From the NCBI GenBank assembly GCA_036741355.1, contig DAINSK010000030.1:1-41011 (forward strand): 41,011 bases of DNA, written 5' to 3'. Both the position numbers and the translations under genes were made by a program. Position 1 is the first letter of the stretch. Each line of letters opens with the position of its first letter. Under the pieces are notes generated by a model. The model was not told the DNA's origin and did not search any database. It saw only the letters and a program-made list of their open reading frames with translations. This document shows, piece after piece, positions 17,986 to 24,576 of this stretch. Source of the stretch: JBBRGK01 sp036741355 (GTDB lineage Bacteria > Chloroflexota > Dehalococcoidia > CAUJGQ01).

Positions 17986-18615
17986 GCCGGGTCGCCGCAA
18001 CCGCGACCGGCACCGCTGTACACGGTCGCGGCGCTGGCTGCTGCACTGCCCGCAGCGGCGTGGCAGACGGTCAGTTGGCGGGAGGGAGCCAAAGGGCAAC
18101 TCCGCAAGCGGTTCGCGGCCCTGCGCGTGCACTGGGCGACCGGCAGTCCGGTGGCGGGGCAGAGCGAGCGGAGCGTCCACGCAGCCGGTATCCATACCGG
18201 TCCTGAAGGCTGGCTGCTGGTGGAACAGCCACTGGCTGGCGAGGATGGGCCCACGAAGTACTACCTGAGCAGCCTACCGGCGGAGACTCCGCTGCGGCAG
18301 CTGGTGCTGCTCTCGCACAGCCGCTGGGTGGTGGAGCAGTTCTACGAGGATGCCAAGGGCGAGTGCGGGCTCGACGAATACCAGGGGCGACGGTGGGATG
18401 GCCTCCACCGGCACCTGGCGCTGGTCATGCTGGCGTACAGCTTCCTGGTCAGGGCCCGCAGCACGCCGCCCGAGGAAGGCGGGCTTTCCCCCTCAGCCGC
18501 AGACCGCACCCTGCCCGACCTGCACCGCCTCGTGCTTGTCCTGCTGCTGCAGGATCTCGTCAGCTGGCTGATCGCCTCGAAGCAGCTCGCTGCCTTCCGG
18601 CCTCGGCGTAACTAA
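17986..18615 (+). pseudogene. IS701-family transposase, C-terminal half
   Basis: A 210-codon open frame without a proper start carries the C-terminal part of an IS701 DDE transposase. Visible segments are AWQTVSWREGAKGQLRKRF, WLLVEQPLAGEDGPTKYYLS, LPAETPLRQLV, and the block SRWVVEQFYEDAKGECGLD with the third catalytic acidic residue, then LALVMLAYSFL. Full-length relatives have ~400-450 aa, so about half is missing. It abuts the Fic fragment on the left and an IS66 fragment on the right. Confidence 0.7.
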
Positions 18616-18627
18616 CGAAGTAGTACT

Positions 18628-18750
18628 AAGCGGGTGCAGAAGTACCTGCCCGAACTTTTCACGTTCATCGCCGACCCACGGGTACCGGCACACAACAACG
18701 CAGCAGAAGGGAGCGTGCGGCCCATCGTGGTGCACCCCAAGATCTCTCGG
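18628..18750 (+). pseudogene. IS66-family transposase fragment
   Basis: About 41 codons encode KRVQKYLPELFTFIADPRVP followed by NNAAEGSVRPIVVHPKIS, the region around the last catalytic Glu of IS66 transposases (…DNNAAERSLRP…RKIS). Both ends are missing, and the usual Arg after the Glu is Gly. It directly follows the IS701 remnant and ends at the 3' end of the minus-strand gene at 18762. Confidence 0.65.
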
Positions 18751-18761
18751 GTGGGGCGTGT

Positions 18762-19082
18762 TCAGGCAAGCCATGCGGGTATGCAGACCTCGCGATCGGG
18801 GCGTTCGTGTGGCTGGCCAAGCTCGGCGACGGGAGCAACTTCCACCTGCTGCGCCGCCGGCGCCGTGGCCGAAGCGGGCACCAGTTCGAGGGCGCGTACA
18901 TAGCCGGCCTTGTCGAGCCCGACGCGGACGGTGGCACCCTCGGCCGGCATGCTGGGCAGCGGGTCGGCGTACGTGGATCGATTCAACCAGCCGTCGTGGC
19001 CTACGAGTGTGAAGCCGTTCGCGTTCGTCCGGCCGATTATGCCGTCGACGTGCTCGGTGATGGGGTTCGTTGTTACGACCAT
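18762..19082 (-). CDS. Small OB-like hypothetical protein, possibly truncated
   Basis: This 106-aa protein starts at the ATG at 19082, after TGAGGAATCGATC. Residues ~10-70 form a compact beta-rich unit: DGIIGRTNANGFTLVGHDG, WLNRSTYADPLPSMP, and EGATVRVGLDKAGYVRALELV. This pattern is seen in small proteins of mobile elements and looks OB-fold-like (nucleic-acid binding is an inference). The last ~25 residues do not resemble the rest and end at the IS66 junction, so the natural C-terminus may have been cut. It lies 51 nt downstream of the DUF2958 gene and is probably the last gene of the same transcript. Confidence 0.5.
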   Translation of the reverse strand: MVVTTNPITEHVDGIIGRTNANGFTLVGHDGWLNRSTYADPLPSMPAEGATVRVGLDKAGYVRALELVPASATAPAAQQVEVAPVAELGQPHERPDREVCIPAWLA

Positions 19083-19133
19083 GATCGATTCCTCATGCCC
19101 CGGACTACGCCCGCCGGGGCTTGGGCCTGGAGG

Positions 19134-19421
19134 CTACTGAAGTTCGGAGAGGCGGCAGGGCTCCCAGTACAGATCGCGTTCTATCGAACAGCCAAGGCGC
19201 CCGCGCGTAGTCTGCAATTTGGAAAGCGAGAAGTAGCCAAGCTCTCTCTCGAAGCCATCGACAAGTCCAAAGAACTCGTCTTCGCCGTCGAACTCGATGG
19301 CGTACCAGGTCCAGCCGAAATCCGGATAGAAGAACTTGGCGAGCACCATCGGGTCATCTTGGCCGCTCGTCGCGCCGATCTTCGGCAGTGACTTGGCTAT
19401 GGCTTTTGTCAACAATTGCAT
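19134..19421 (-). CDS. DUF2958 family protein
   Basis: This 95-aa protein matches the DUF2958 pattern end to end: MQLLTKAIAKSLPKIGAT, DPMVLAKFFYPDFGWTWYA, IEFDGEDEFFGLVDGFERE, LGYFSLSKLQ, and IERDLYWEPCRLSEL. The family is common on plasmids and integrative elements, often near anti-restriction (ArdC-type) genes. Its biochemical role is not established. The ATG at 19421 overlaps the stop of the 43-aa zinc-ribbon gene (TGATG), and GGTGAAG precedes it. Length is normal for the family. Confidence 0.8.
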   Translation of the reverse strand: MQLLTKAIAKSLPKIGATSGQDDPMVLAKFFYPDFGWTWYAIEFDGEDEFFGLVDGFERELGYFSLSKLQTTRGRLGCSIERDLYWEPCRLSELQ

Positions 19422-19552
19422 CACTTCACCCCCTGGCTTGCCCGGCAGCGCTGGCAGACTCGTTCGGTTGGGTACTGCCCCAGATACGGCCAGCACTCCA
19501 CGCGCCGGCCGCACCCGAGAGAGCAGGCTAAGAACCGTTGTGCGGTCTTCAT
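19421..19552 (-). CDS. 43-aa zinc-ribbon protein
   Basis: This tiny protein starts at the ATG at 19552 and overlaps the stop of the gene before it (ATGA); its own stop overlaps the DUF2958 start (TGATG). The sequence MKTAQRFLACSLGCGRR, then CWPYLGQYPTERVCQRCRAS, gives C-x3-C and CxxC pairs of a minimal zinc ribbon. The double stop/start overlap is the best evidence that it is a real gene. Function is unknown; a DNA/RNA-binding or adaptor role is an inference. Confidence 0.6.
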   Translation of the reverse strand: MKTAQRFLACSLGCGRRVECWPYLGQYPTERVCQRCRASQGVK

Positions 19553-19893
19553 GGCCGCACCGCCTTCGGCGTGAAGCAGGCCGGGCAGAGCGCCAGCTCG
19601 GCGCCGTTGTCCCAGCCGTTCTGGTAGACCACCACGGCGGCGCTGGTGACGCCGCACCAGCAGCAAACGCGAGCCTGCTGTGCGGCCGTGACATGGCAGC
19701 AGCGTTCATAGTGCTGCCAGCCGAGACACGTACAGGCCGCCGGGCTGAGCCGCACGGTGGAGATCGTCTGGCCGTTGCTGCTCAGCGCGCCGAAGCTGCC
19801 ATCGGCGCGAGAGTTCAGCTCGACGCTGACGGGGTCACGCCCGCCGCGCCGTGCCGTACACTGGACTGGGGTTGCTGGGGATGGTGACATCAT
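19549..19893 (-). CDS. Small SWIM-like and CxxC zinc-finger protein
   Basis: This 114-aa protein starts at the ATG at 19893, with AAAGGAG 8 nt upstream. The middle contains CTCLGWQHYERCCH (residues ~56-69), which fits the SWIM zinc-finger pattern CxCx(n)CxH. It is followed by a second four-Cys site: CCWCG and CPAC near the C-terminus. The ~50 N-terminal residues (ADGSFGALSSNGQTISTVRLSP) form a small beta domain of the kind that precedes SWIM fingers. It is the first gene of the overlapping minus-strand string and sits behind a strong promoter. SWIM proteins often bind DNA or partner with recombination factors; that role here is inferred. Confidence 0.6.
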   Translation of the reverse strand: MMSPSPATPVQCTARRGGRDPVSVELNSRADGSFGALSSNGQTISTVRLSPAACTCLGWQHYERCCHVTAAQQARVCCWCGVTSAAVVVYQNGWDNGAELALCPACFTPKAVRP

Positions 19894-19954
19894 CTCCGCT
19901 TCTCCTTTGGGCCGGTTCCCGTTCCCGCGGGGCCGGCCTACTTATTACACTCCT

Positions 19955-19983
19955 ATACTATCGGTTACTTCAGTGTTTGTCAA
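19955..19983 (-). promoter_or_regulatory. Strong sigma-70 promoter of the small-gene operon
   Basis: On the minus strand, TTGACA (19983-19978) and TAGTAT (19960-19955) are separated by exactly 17 nt. Transcription would begin ~55 nt before the SWIM-protein start. The site lies between the divergent small-gene operon and the HTH/integrase genes, so a regulator bound here could control both. Confidence 0.65.
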
Positions 19984-20049
19984 GGGTTTACAGCGGCTTA
20001 CTTCTAATTACCTCGGTTATCTGCTATGCTGCCAGTGGAGGGCTACGCC

Positions 20050-20253
20050 ATGACGGAGGAGCCCATGCTGACGGTGAAGCAGATAGCAGAGAGCCTGCAG
20101 GTACACCCAGAGACCGTGCGCGGCTGGCTGAGAGCGCGGCGGATGCGCGGCATGCTCCTGGCCGACCGCATGGGTTGGCGCGTGCCGGAGTCGGAAGTTC
20201 GCCGGTTCGTCGCCGAGGGCTTGGCCAGTCAGAGCACCAGCGAGGAAGGTTAA
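20050..20253 (+). CDS. Excisionase-like helix-turn-helix protein
   Basis: This 67-aa protein has a MerR/excisionase-type winged helix: MLTVKQIAESLQVHPETVRG, WLRARRMRGMLLADRMGWRV, SEVRRFVAEG. The ATG at 20050 is chosen because GGAGG lies 8 nt upstream; an in-frame ATG at 20026 would add 8 residues. It lies ~100 nt upstream of the integrase on the same strand and diverges from the small-gene operon. This is the standard place for an Xis/directionality factor or a repressor of the divergent promoters. A GCGCGC-TTGT-GCGCGC hairpin lies between it and the integrase. Confidence 0.7.
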   Translation: MTEEPMLTVKQIAESLQVHPETVRGWLRARRMRGMLLADRMGWRVPESEVRRFVAEGLASQSTSEEG

Positions 20254-20356
20254 CACGATTGCTGACGGGGACCATTGCACCTTCCAGCGAGTAACGGCGT
20301 CAGATTTGCGTCACGGCGCGCTTGTGCGCGCATGTGAGGAAAGGAGCGAGGGAACC

Positions 20357-21535
20357 ATGCCGAAGAGACGCGACGACCTCGATGTGAAGCCCGGCCGAAA
20401 GGGCCGCGACAAGGGGGCTGGCTCGATCTATCAGCGCAAGACGGTTGGCCGTTGGTGCGCCTCCGTCACCCTGCCGGACGGCAAGCGGCGCGTGCTCTAT
20501 GCAGACAACTATGCAAACGCCAAGAGTGAGATCAAAAAGGCGCAGGCGAAGGTCACCAACAATCAGCCGATCCCGAGCTCCAGCGAGACCGTGGGCGCGT
20601 TCCTGGCGCGCTGGCTCAGAGACGTAGCCGCCCAGCGGGTGCGGTGGACCACGCTGGAGCGCTACCGCTTCGATGTGGAACGCCGGCTGATTCCCGGCCT
20701 CGGCAAGCTCCGTTTTTCCAAGCTGGACGCCAAGGCGGTCCAAGCCTTCATCGGCGAGTTGACCGCTTCCGGCCTCGGCGCCCGCAGTGTGGCGCATTGC
20801 CGGGCGGTCCTCAGGACCGCGCTCGGTCAGGCAGAACGCGAAGGACTTATCGGCCAGAACCCGGCGAAGCTCGCGACCGTGCCGCGGCATGAGGCGAAGC
20901 GCGTGGAGGCGCTTACTCCCGATGACGCCCGCGCGCTACTCGACGCTTTCGAGGGCCACGAGCTCGGGGCGCTGGTCACCGTCGCACTGGCTACGGGCTG
21001 CCGTATCGGCGAGCTGCTCGGGCTCGGCTGGGAAGGCGTTGACCTCGACGCCGGTACGCTCATGGTGCGGTATCAACTGCAACGTATCGGCGTGGCCTAC
21101 ACACTCACCGAGCCAAAGACTCGTCAGAGCCGCCGGACGCTCGTACTGCCGCCGATCGCCGTTGACGCTCTGCGCCGGCACCGGGCAGTGCAGGCGGAGC
21201 GCAAGCTCTTGCTCGGCGCGGGCTGGGTGAACAGCGGGCGCGTGTTCTGCACGCCCACGGGCGCGTATCAGAACGGCGCCTCTGTGACGCACCGGTTCCA
21301 GAGCCAGCTTGCGAAGGCCAGCCTTTCGCGCATGGCCTTCCACGACTTGCGTCACGGGGCCGCGTCTCTCTTGCTCGCGCAGGGCGCGGACATGCGCCGC
21401 ATTATGGAGCAGCTCGGCCACTCGCAAATCAGCCTGACCGCCAACACCTATACCCATCTCGTGCCGGCGCTGATGCGCGACAACGCGGACCGGCTGCAGC
21501 AGGCCCTCGCCCGGCCGAACCGGTCCGCAGTGTAG
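20357..21535 (+). CDS. Tyrosine recombinase (phage-type integrase)
   Basis: This 392-aa site-specific integrase starts at the ATG at 20357, after AAAGGAG. The N-terminal ~65 residues form an AP2-like arm-binding domain (GAGSIYQRKTVGRWCASVTL). A SAM-like core-binding domain follows (~70-165: TVGAFLARWLRD...AVQAFIGELTASGLGARSV), then the catalytic domain with TGCRIGELLGL (Arg), HDLRHGAASLLL (His-x-x-Arg), LGHSQISLT (His) and the Tyr nucleophile in NTYTHL. Length and layout match ICE/prophage integrases. The 3' end is ~95 nt from a tRNA-Lys whose 3' end faces it, the expected target. The mobile DNA would extend leftward. Confidence 0.88.
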   Translation: MPKRRDDLDVKPGRKGRDKGAGSIYQRKTVGRWCASVTLPDGKRRVLYADNYANAKSEIKKAQAKVTNNQPIPSSSETVGAFLARWLRDVAAQRVRWTTLERYRFDVERRLIPGLGKLRFSKLDAKAVQAFIGELTASGLGARSVAHCRAVLRTALGQAEREGLIGQNPAKLATVPRHEAKRVEALTPDDARALLDAFEGHELGALVTVALATGCRIGELLGLGWEGVDLDAGTLMVRYQLQRIGVAYTLTEPKTRQSRRTLVLPPIAVDALRRHRAVQAERKLLLGAGWVNSGRVFCTPTGAYQNGASVTHRFQSQLAKASLSRMAFHDLRHGAASLLLAQGADMRRIMEQLGHSQISLTANTYTHLVPALMRDNADRLQQALARPNRSAV

Positions 21536-21574
21536 CGATTCGTGGGGCAATCGCTACACGAATCGCTACATTTT
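21532..21574 (+). terminator. 13-bp perfect hairpin at the integrase stop codon
   Basis: GTAGCGATTCGTG (21532-21544) and its exact complement (21557-21569) flank a 12-nt loop and are followed by ATTTT. The integrase TAG lies inside the left arm. The motif ATCGCTACA also occurs twice as a direct repeat (21550-21558 and 21562-21570). It could be a terminator, or part of the recombination site, given its position between int and the tRNA. Confidence 0.5.
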
Positions 21575-21628
21575 GGGCTCGACGCGACGGTAAAGGTTGC
21601 CTGCAGCGCCGATTCCACGCCTAATACA

Positions 21629-21703
21629 TGGTGAGCCGGGTGGGATTCGAACCCACGATCAATGGATTAAAAGTCCACTGCACTGCCGCTGTGCTACCGG
21701 CTC
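21629..21703 (-). tRNA. tRNA-Lys (UUU)
   Basis: Read on the minus strand, the acceptor arm GAGCCGG (21703-21697) pairs with CCGGCTC (21639-21633), followed by A and an encoded CCA (21631-21629). The anticodon stem-loop has CTTTTAA as its loop, giving anticodon UUU. The T arm contains GGGTTCGAATCCC. All four arms can be folded. The integrase gene lies next to its 3' end, marking it as the probable attachment site. Confidence 0.88.
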
Positions 21704-21814
21704 CTCGGGAATGGGGGATTCGTTGCGATCTTACTATGGCGAGGCATTTGTTGTTGCGTCATGACTCCACCCCCTCTATGAATCTTTCGAGGTTGTCGCT
21801 GGCGCCGAGTTCCG

Positions 21815-22024
21815 TCAAGCCGATCCTTCGCGCCGCCCGGCCTGCGCAGATCGGGCCTCACGAAGGACCGCAGGTAGCATTTCGTCTGGTGCCGGCAGTG
21901 CGTTGTCGAAGAAGTCGTCCGCGTGCTCGTGTGTATTCCAGAACTCCTGTTCCTCCTTGTCGCTCGCAAAGTCGGGGATTTCGTCTGGGCTGTGGACCAA
22001 GGATCCTGATTGTCGCTTCGTCAT
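21815..22024 (-). CDS. BrnA/CopG-type antitoxin
   Basis: This 69-aa protein contains IPDFASDKEEQEFWNTHEHAD, the typical start of BrnA/CopG-like antitoxins that neutralise BrnT (…IP.F.SE.EE.EFW..H…). The ATG at 22024 overlaps the stop of the preceding toxin gene (ATGA), the usual toxin-first order. The C-terminal part is charged and low in similarity, and it lacks an obvious ribbon-helix-helix. Pairing with the upstream BrnT supports the call. Confidence 0.6.
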   Translation of the reverse strand: MTKRQSGSLVHSPDEIPDFASDKEEQEFWNTHEHADDFFDNALPAPDEMLPAVLREARSAQAGRREGSA

Positions 22025-22293
22025 GACAGACCTCTCATGTACCGGTGCAACTTGGCACCCCGCGCTGGGTATGCAGTGATGACCCTGATGTTACTGTGTC
22101 GCTCGGTGAAGACGACAACAATGACCGTGCCGTGAACGGAGGCGCCGATCGTCGTGTAGCGTATCTCGCCGCGCACGATGCCGGATAGGACCGGAGGCAG
22201 CGCATATGGGTCGAGCACCGCTTCCTCAATCTGTTGCGGCGTGACCTGGTGTTCAAGTACGTGCGGGGTGTTGCCTTCATCCCACTCGAACAT
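22021..22293 (-). CDS. BrnT-family ribonuclease toxin
   Basis: This 90-aa protein fits the BrnT family (RelE-like fold). It has FEWDEGNTPHVLEHQVTPQQI at the N-terminus, RYTTIGASVHGTVIVVVFTE in the middle, and RVITAYPARGAKLHRY at the end, corresponding to the usual RIISAR.A...E...Y. The ATG at 22293 follows GGGGAGG by 8 nt. BrnT cleaves RNA and is held inactive by BrnA. The pair lies just outside the tRNA-Lys attachment site. Confidence 0.7.
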   Translation of the reverse strand: MFEWDEGNTPHVLEHQVTPQQIEEAVLDPYALPPVLSGIVRGEIRYTTIGASVHGTVIVVVFTERHSNIRVITAYPARGAKLHRYMRGLS

Positions 22294-22400
22294 AAACCCG
22301 TCCTCCCCGCTCCAGATCCAAATAGGGCGCGCCTGGAGGTTCGTGTGCCGTCGGAAGTGCCCAAGCGCGTGCGATTAGCGGCGCTTGACGCGGTTACGGT

Positions 22401-23345
22401 CTATGGCGTCGGTTTGTTGGCGGGCGGCGCGGTGACCGGGGAGTGGTTGGGGGCGAGGCCGATGTGCTGGGTGCTGGACGTGCAGTCGTGGCCGCCGCAC
22501 CAGTAGATGAGTAGCGCCTTGCCGATAATCTTATTCGCCGATACAGGACCCCAGAAGCGCGAGTCGCTGGAGTTGTTGCGGTTGTCCCCCATGACGAAAT
22601 ACTGGTCGGTCGACAGTTGGACGTGACAGAACTGGCCGCCCTGGCAGCTCGTCGGCACATGAATGTACGGTTCGATAAGCTCGTTGCCGTTCACGACCAC
22701 GTGGTTATCGCGGAAGTCGATCGTGTCTCCCGGCACGCCGATCACTCGCTTGATAAAGTCCTTTTTGTCGCCCCCGGCCAACTGCGGCGGGTGGAAGACG
22801 ATCACGTCGCCGTGCTCGGGTCCATGAAATATGTACTTCTCCGAGTTCTTGCCGGCGCTAATGAAGGGCAGGAACTTGTGCACGGTGCCCATATCGATGC
22901 GGCTGTATACCGCCTTGTTGACGAGCATGTATTCTCCGTCGATAAAGCTCGGCACCATGCTCGAGCCCTCGACTTTGAAGTTCTGTACGACGGCGCGCAC
23001 CGCGAGGAAGATCAGCACCGCCAGGACGACGGTCTCGAGCACCTCGCGGATGAGACTCGCCGAAGAGCTACGGCGCTTGACGGGGGCCGGCTCTTCCTCT
23101 GAAAGAGGGATGCCCGCGTATCCGTCGGACAGCCGCTGCGTGCCGGGGTCCACGGTATTGGGACGGAGGATTGCGGGCTCAGCGAACGTTGATTCGGGTG
23201 CGCGAAGCGCGTGTCCGTTCAGGCCGGAATACGAGCCCGCCTCGTCCTCATCCGGGCGGAAACTCGGCGGTGGGGCTGCGAAATGCTGCGAAGTAGGCTC
23301 GGCAGGCGGACTCTCATGGGGGCTCGGGGAGTACTCGCTGCTCAA
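22401..23345 (-). CDS. lepB: Signal peptidase I
   Basis: This 314-aa membrane serine protease removes Sec signal peptides. The TTG at 23345 gives a ~85-residue Pro/Ser/Glu-rich cytoplasmic N-terminus, then one transmembrane helix (VLETVVLAVLIFLAVRAVV). The catalytic Ser is in VEGSSMVPSF and the catalytic Lys in DFIKRVIGVPGD, followed by the C-terminal box YFVMGDNRNNSSDSRFWGPV. The long tail is unusual but not rare in Chloroflexota and Actinobacteria. A start closer to the membrane helix is possible, though no good internal ATG stands out. It is divergent from the SIMPL gene. Confidence 0.88.
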   Translation of the reverse strand: MSSEYSPSPHESPPAEPTSQHFAAPPPSFRPDEDEAGSYSGLNGHALRAPESTFAEPAILRPNTVDPGTQRLSDGYAGIPLSEEEPAPVKRRSSSASLIREVLETVVLAVLIFLAVRAVVQNFKVEGSSMVPSFIDGEYMLVNKAVYSRIDMGTVHKFLPFISAGKNSEKYIFHGPEHGDVIVFHPPQLAGGDKKDFIKRVIGVPGDTIDFRDNHVVVNGNELIEPYIHVPTSCQGGQFCHVQLSTDQYFVMGDNRNNSSDSRFWGPVSANKIIGKALLIYWCGGHDCTSSTQHIGLAPNHSPVTAPPANKPTP

Positions 23346-23417
23346 AAACGAAACCTGTCCGCGGAACTCGAAAGTCGCACGATACCGCGGACTGCCCTCG
23401 GAACTGTGCGCAAACCG

Positions 23418-23426
23418 AGTATATCA
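23418..23426 (-). promoter_or_regulatory. Extended -10 promoter candidate for lepB
   Basis: The minus strand reads TGATATACT, an extended -10 element (TGn + TATACT), about 70 nt before the TTG start. No convincing -35 is visible. Confidence 0.35.
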
Positions 23427-23615
23427 TGCGACCTTTGCCAACCCTATGCGCACGTCTCGCCCGTCACATGCAGCAGGCAACCAGTCCCGGCTATCTCGAA
23501 CACATGCGCGGGGTGCAAGATTCCGCGTTGCCGCGCGTCCGTTAGTGCTAACGGGTACGGCGCGCATCCAACCGCGCGTACATTAAATGCAGAACGCGGA
23601 GGAGGAATACCGCAG

Positions 23616-24353
23616 ATGAAGGCGCGAAGTTTAACCGTTAGAACGCTTGTGGTAGCGGGGGTTGCCGTGGCGACGCTGATCGTGGGCGGCGTGACGAGGT
23701 TGCCCCGCGCACTGGCCGATACGCCCACACGCACGGTCTCGGTGTCCGGTCAGGGCATCGTCACAGCGCAGCCCGATACGGTGATCCTTCAGATCGGTGT
23801 TTCAGTGGAAGCGCGGACCGTGGCCGCCGCCCGCCAACAGGCTGCTGTCGTCGCCGACGCAGTGATCGCGGCGGCGAGAGCCGACGGCGTCGCGGAACAG
23901 GACATCAAGACGGTGCAGTTCAGCATTGGACCGCGCTACGACAACAGCAACGGACAGTCAGTTCTGCGCGGCTACTTCGTTAGCAACGTCTTGCAGGTGA
24001 AGATCCACAACCTCGACTCGACTGGAAAAGTGATCGACGACGCAACCACGGCCGGCGGTGACGCGATCGTGGTCCAGGGGATCTCATTCACGATCGAGAA
24101 CACCGATCCACTGACCCACCAGGCGCGGCTGCTGGCAATGCAGGAAGCAATGACGAAGGCCAACGACTATGCGACGGCCGCCGGAGCAACACTCGGGCCC
24201 GTAATCAGCATCATCGAGCAGTCGTCGGCGACGCCTACGCCGGTGCTTGCCGCTCCCGCGCCTGCCGCCGCTGCGAGCGCGCCTCGTACGCCCGTTGAAG
24301 TCGGAACGCAGCAGATTCGCGTGCAGGTGTCAGTAGTTTTCCAGTTGCAATAG
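23616..24353 (+). CDS. SIMPL-domain (DUF541) secreted protein
   Basis: This 245-aa protein starts at the ATG at 23616, after GGAGGAGG. It has a Sec-type signal or membrane anchor (LVVAGVAVATLIVGGV). A full DUF541/SIMPL domain follows: RTVSVSGQGIVTAQPDTVIL at the start, then QIGVSVEARTVAAARQQAA, IKTVQFSIGPRYD, and a C-terminal VQVSVVFQLQ strand. An Ala/Pro-rich loop precedes the last strand. The family (e.g. BP26/YggE) is periplasmic or extracellular and forms ring-like assemblies, with a poorly defined stress-related role. It is monocistronic by position, with a strong hairpin downstream. Confidence 0.85.
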   Translation: MKARSLTVRTLVVAGVAVATLIVGGVTRLPRALADTPTRTVSVSGQGIVTAQPDTVILQIGVSVEARTVAAARQQAAVVADAVIAAARADGVAEQDIKTVQFSIGPRYDNSNGQSVLRGYFVSNVLQVKIHNLDSTGKVIDDATTAGGDAIVVQGISFTIENTDPLTHQARLLAMQEAMTKANDYATAAGATLGPVISIIEQSSATPTPVLAAPAPAAAASAPRTPVEVGTQQIRVQVSVVFQLQ

Positions 24354-24400
24354 CCGCCTCAACCTCAAAGGACGCGTCGATTACCGGGTGAGTCGCCTCC

Positions 24401-24425
24401 GAGCCCGCGGCAACGCCGCGGGCTC
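24401..24425 (+). terminator. Strong GC hairpin after the SIMPL gene
   Basis: GAGCCCGCGG and CCGCGGGCTC form a perfect 10-bp stem with a CAACG loop, 48 nt after the stop. The following sequence has only a short TTT, so intrinsic termination is likely but not textbook. Confidence 0.5.
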
Positions 24426-24576
24426 ATGCTGTCGTTTACTGAACCGACACTTGTGTGTAGGCAACGCTGTGAAACCCAATGAGGGTTCGGCTCGTGCATG
24501 GGTACAGCAGCGGCAAGTGGGCAGTCTGATGACCAGCCCGGCTCGCCGCAATCCGGTCTCACGGGGAGGCAACAGG

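Noticed and set aside
21629..21703. Second copy of the tRNA-Lys 3' end (attL/attR pair) within the window
   Set aside because: I searched by eye to the left for the GGGATTCGAACCC segment and found none, so the other end of the element is presumably outside the window or degraded.
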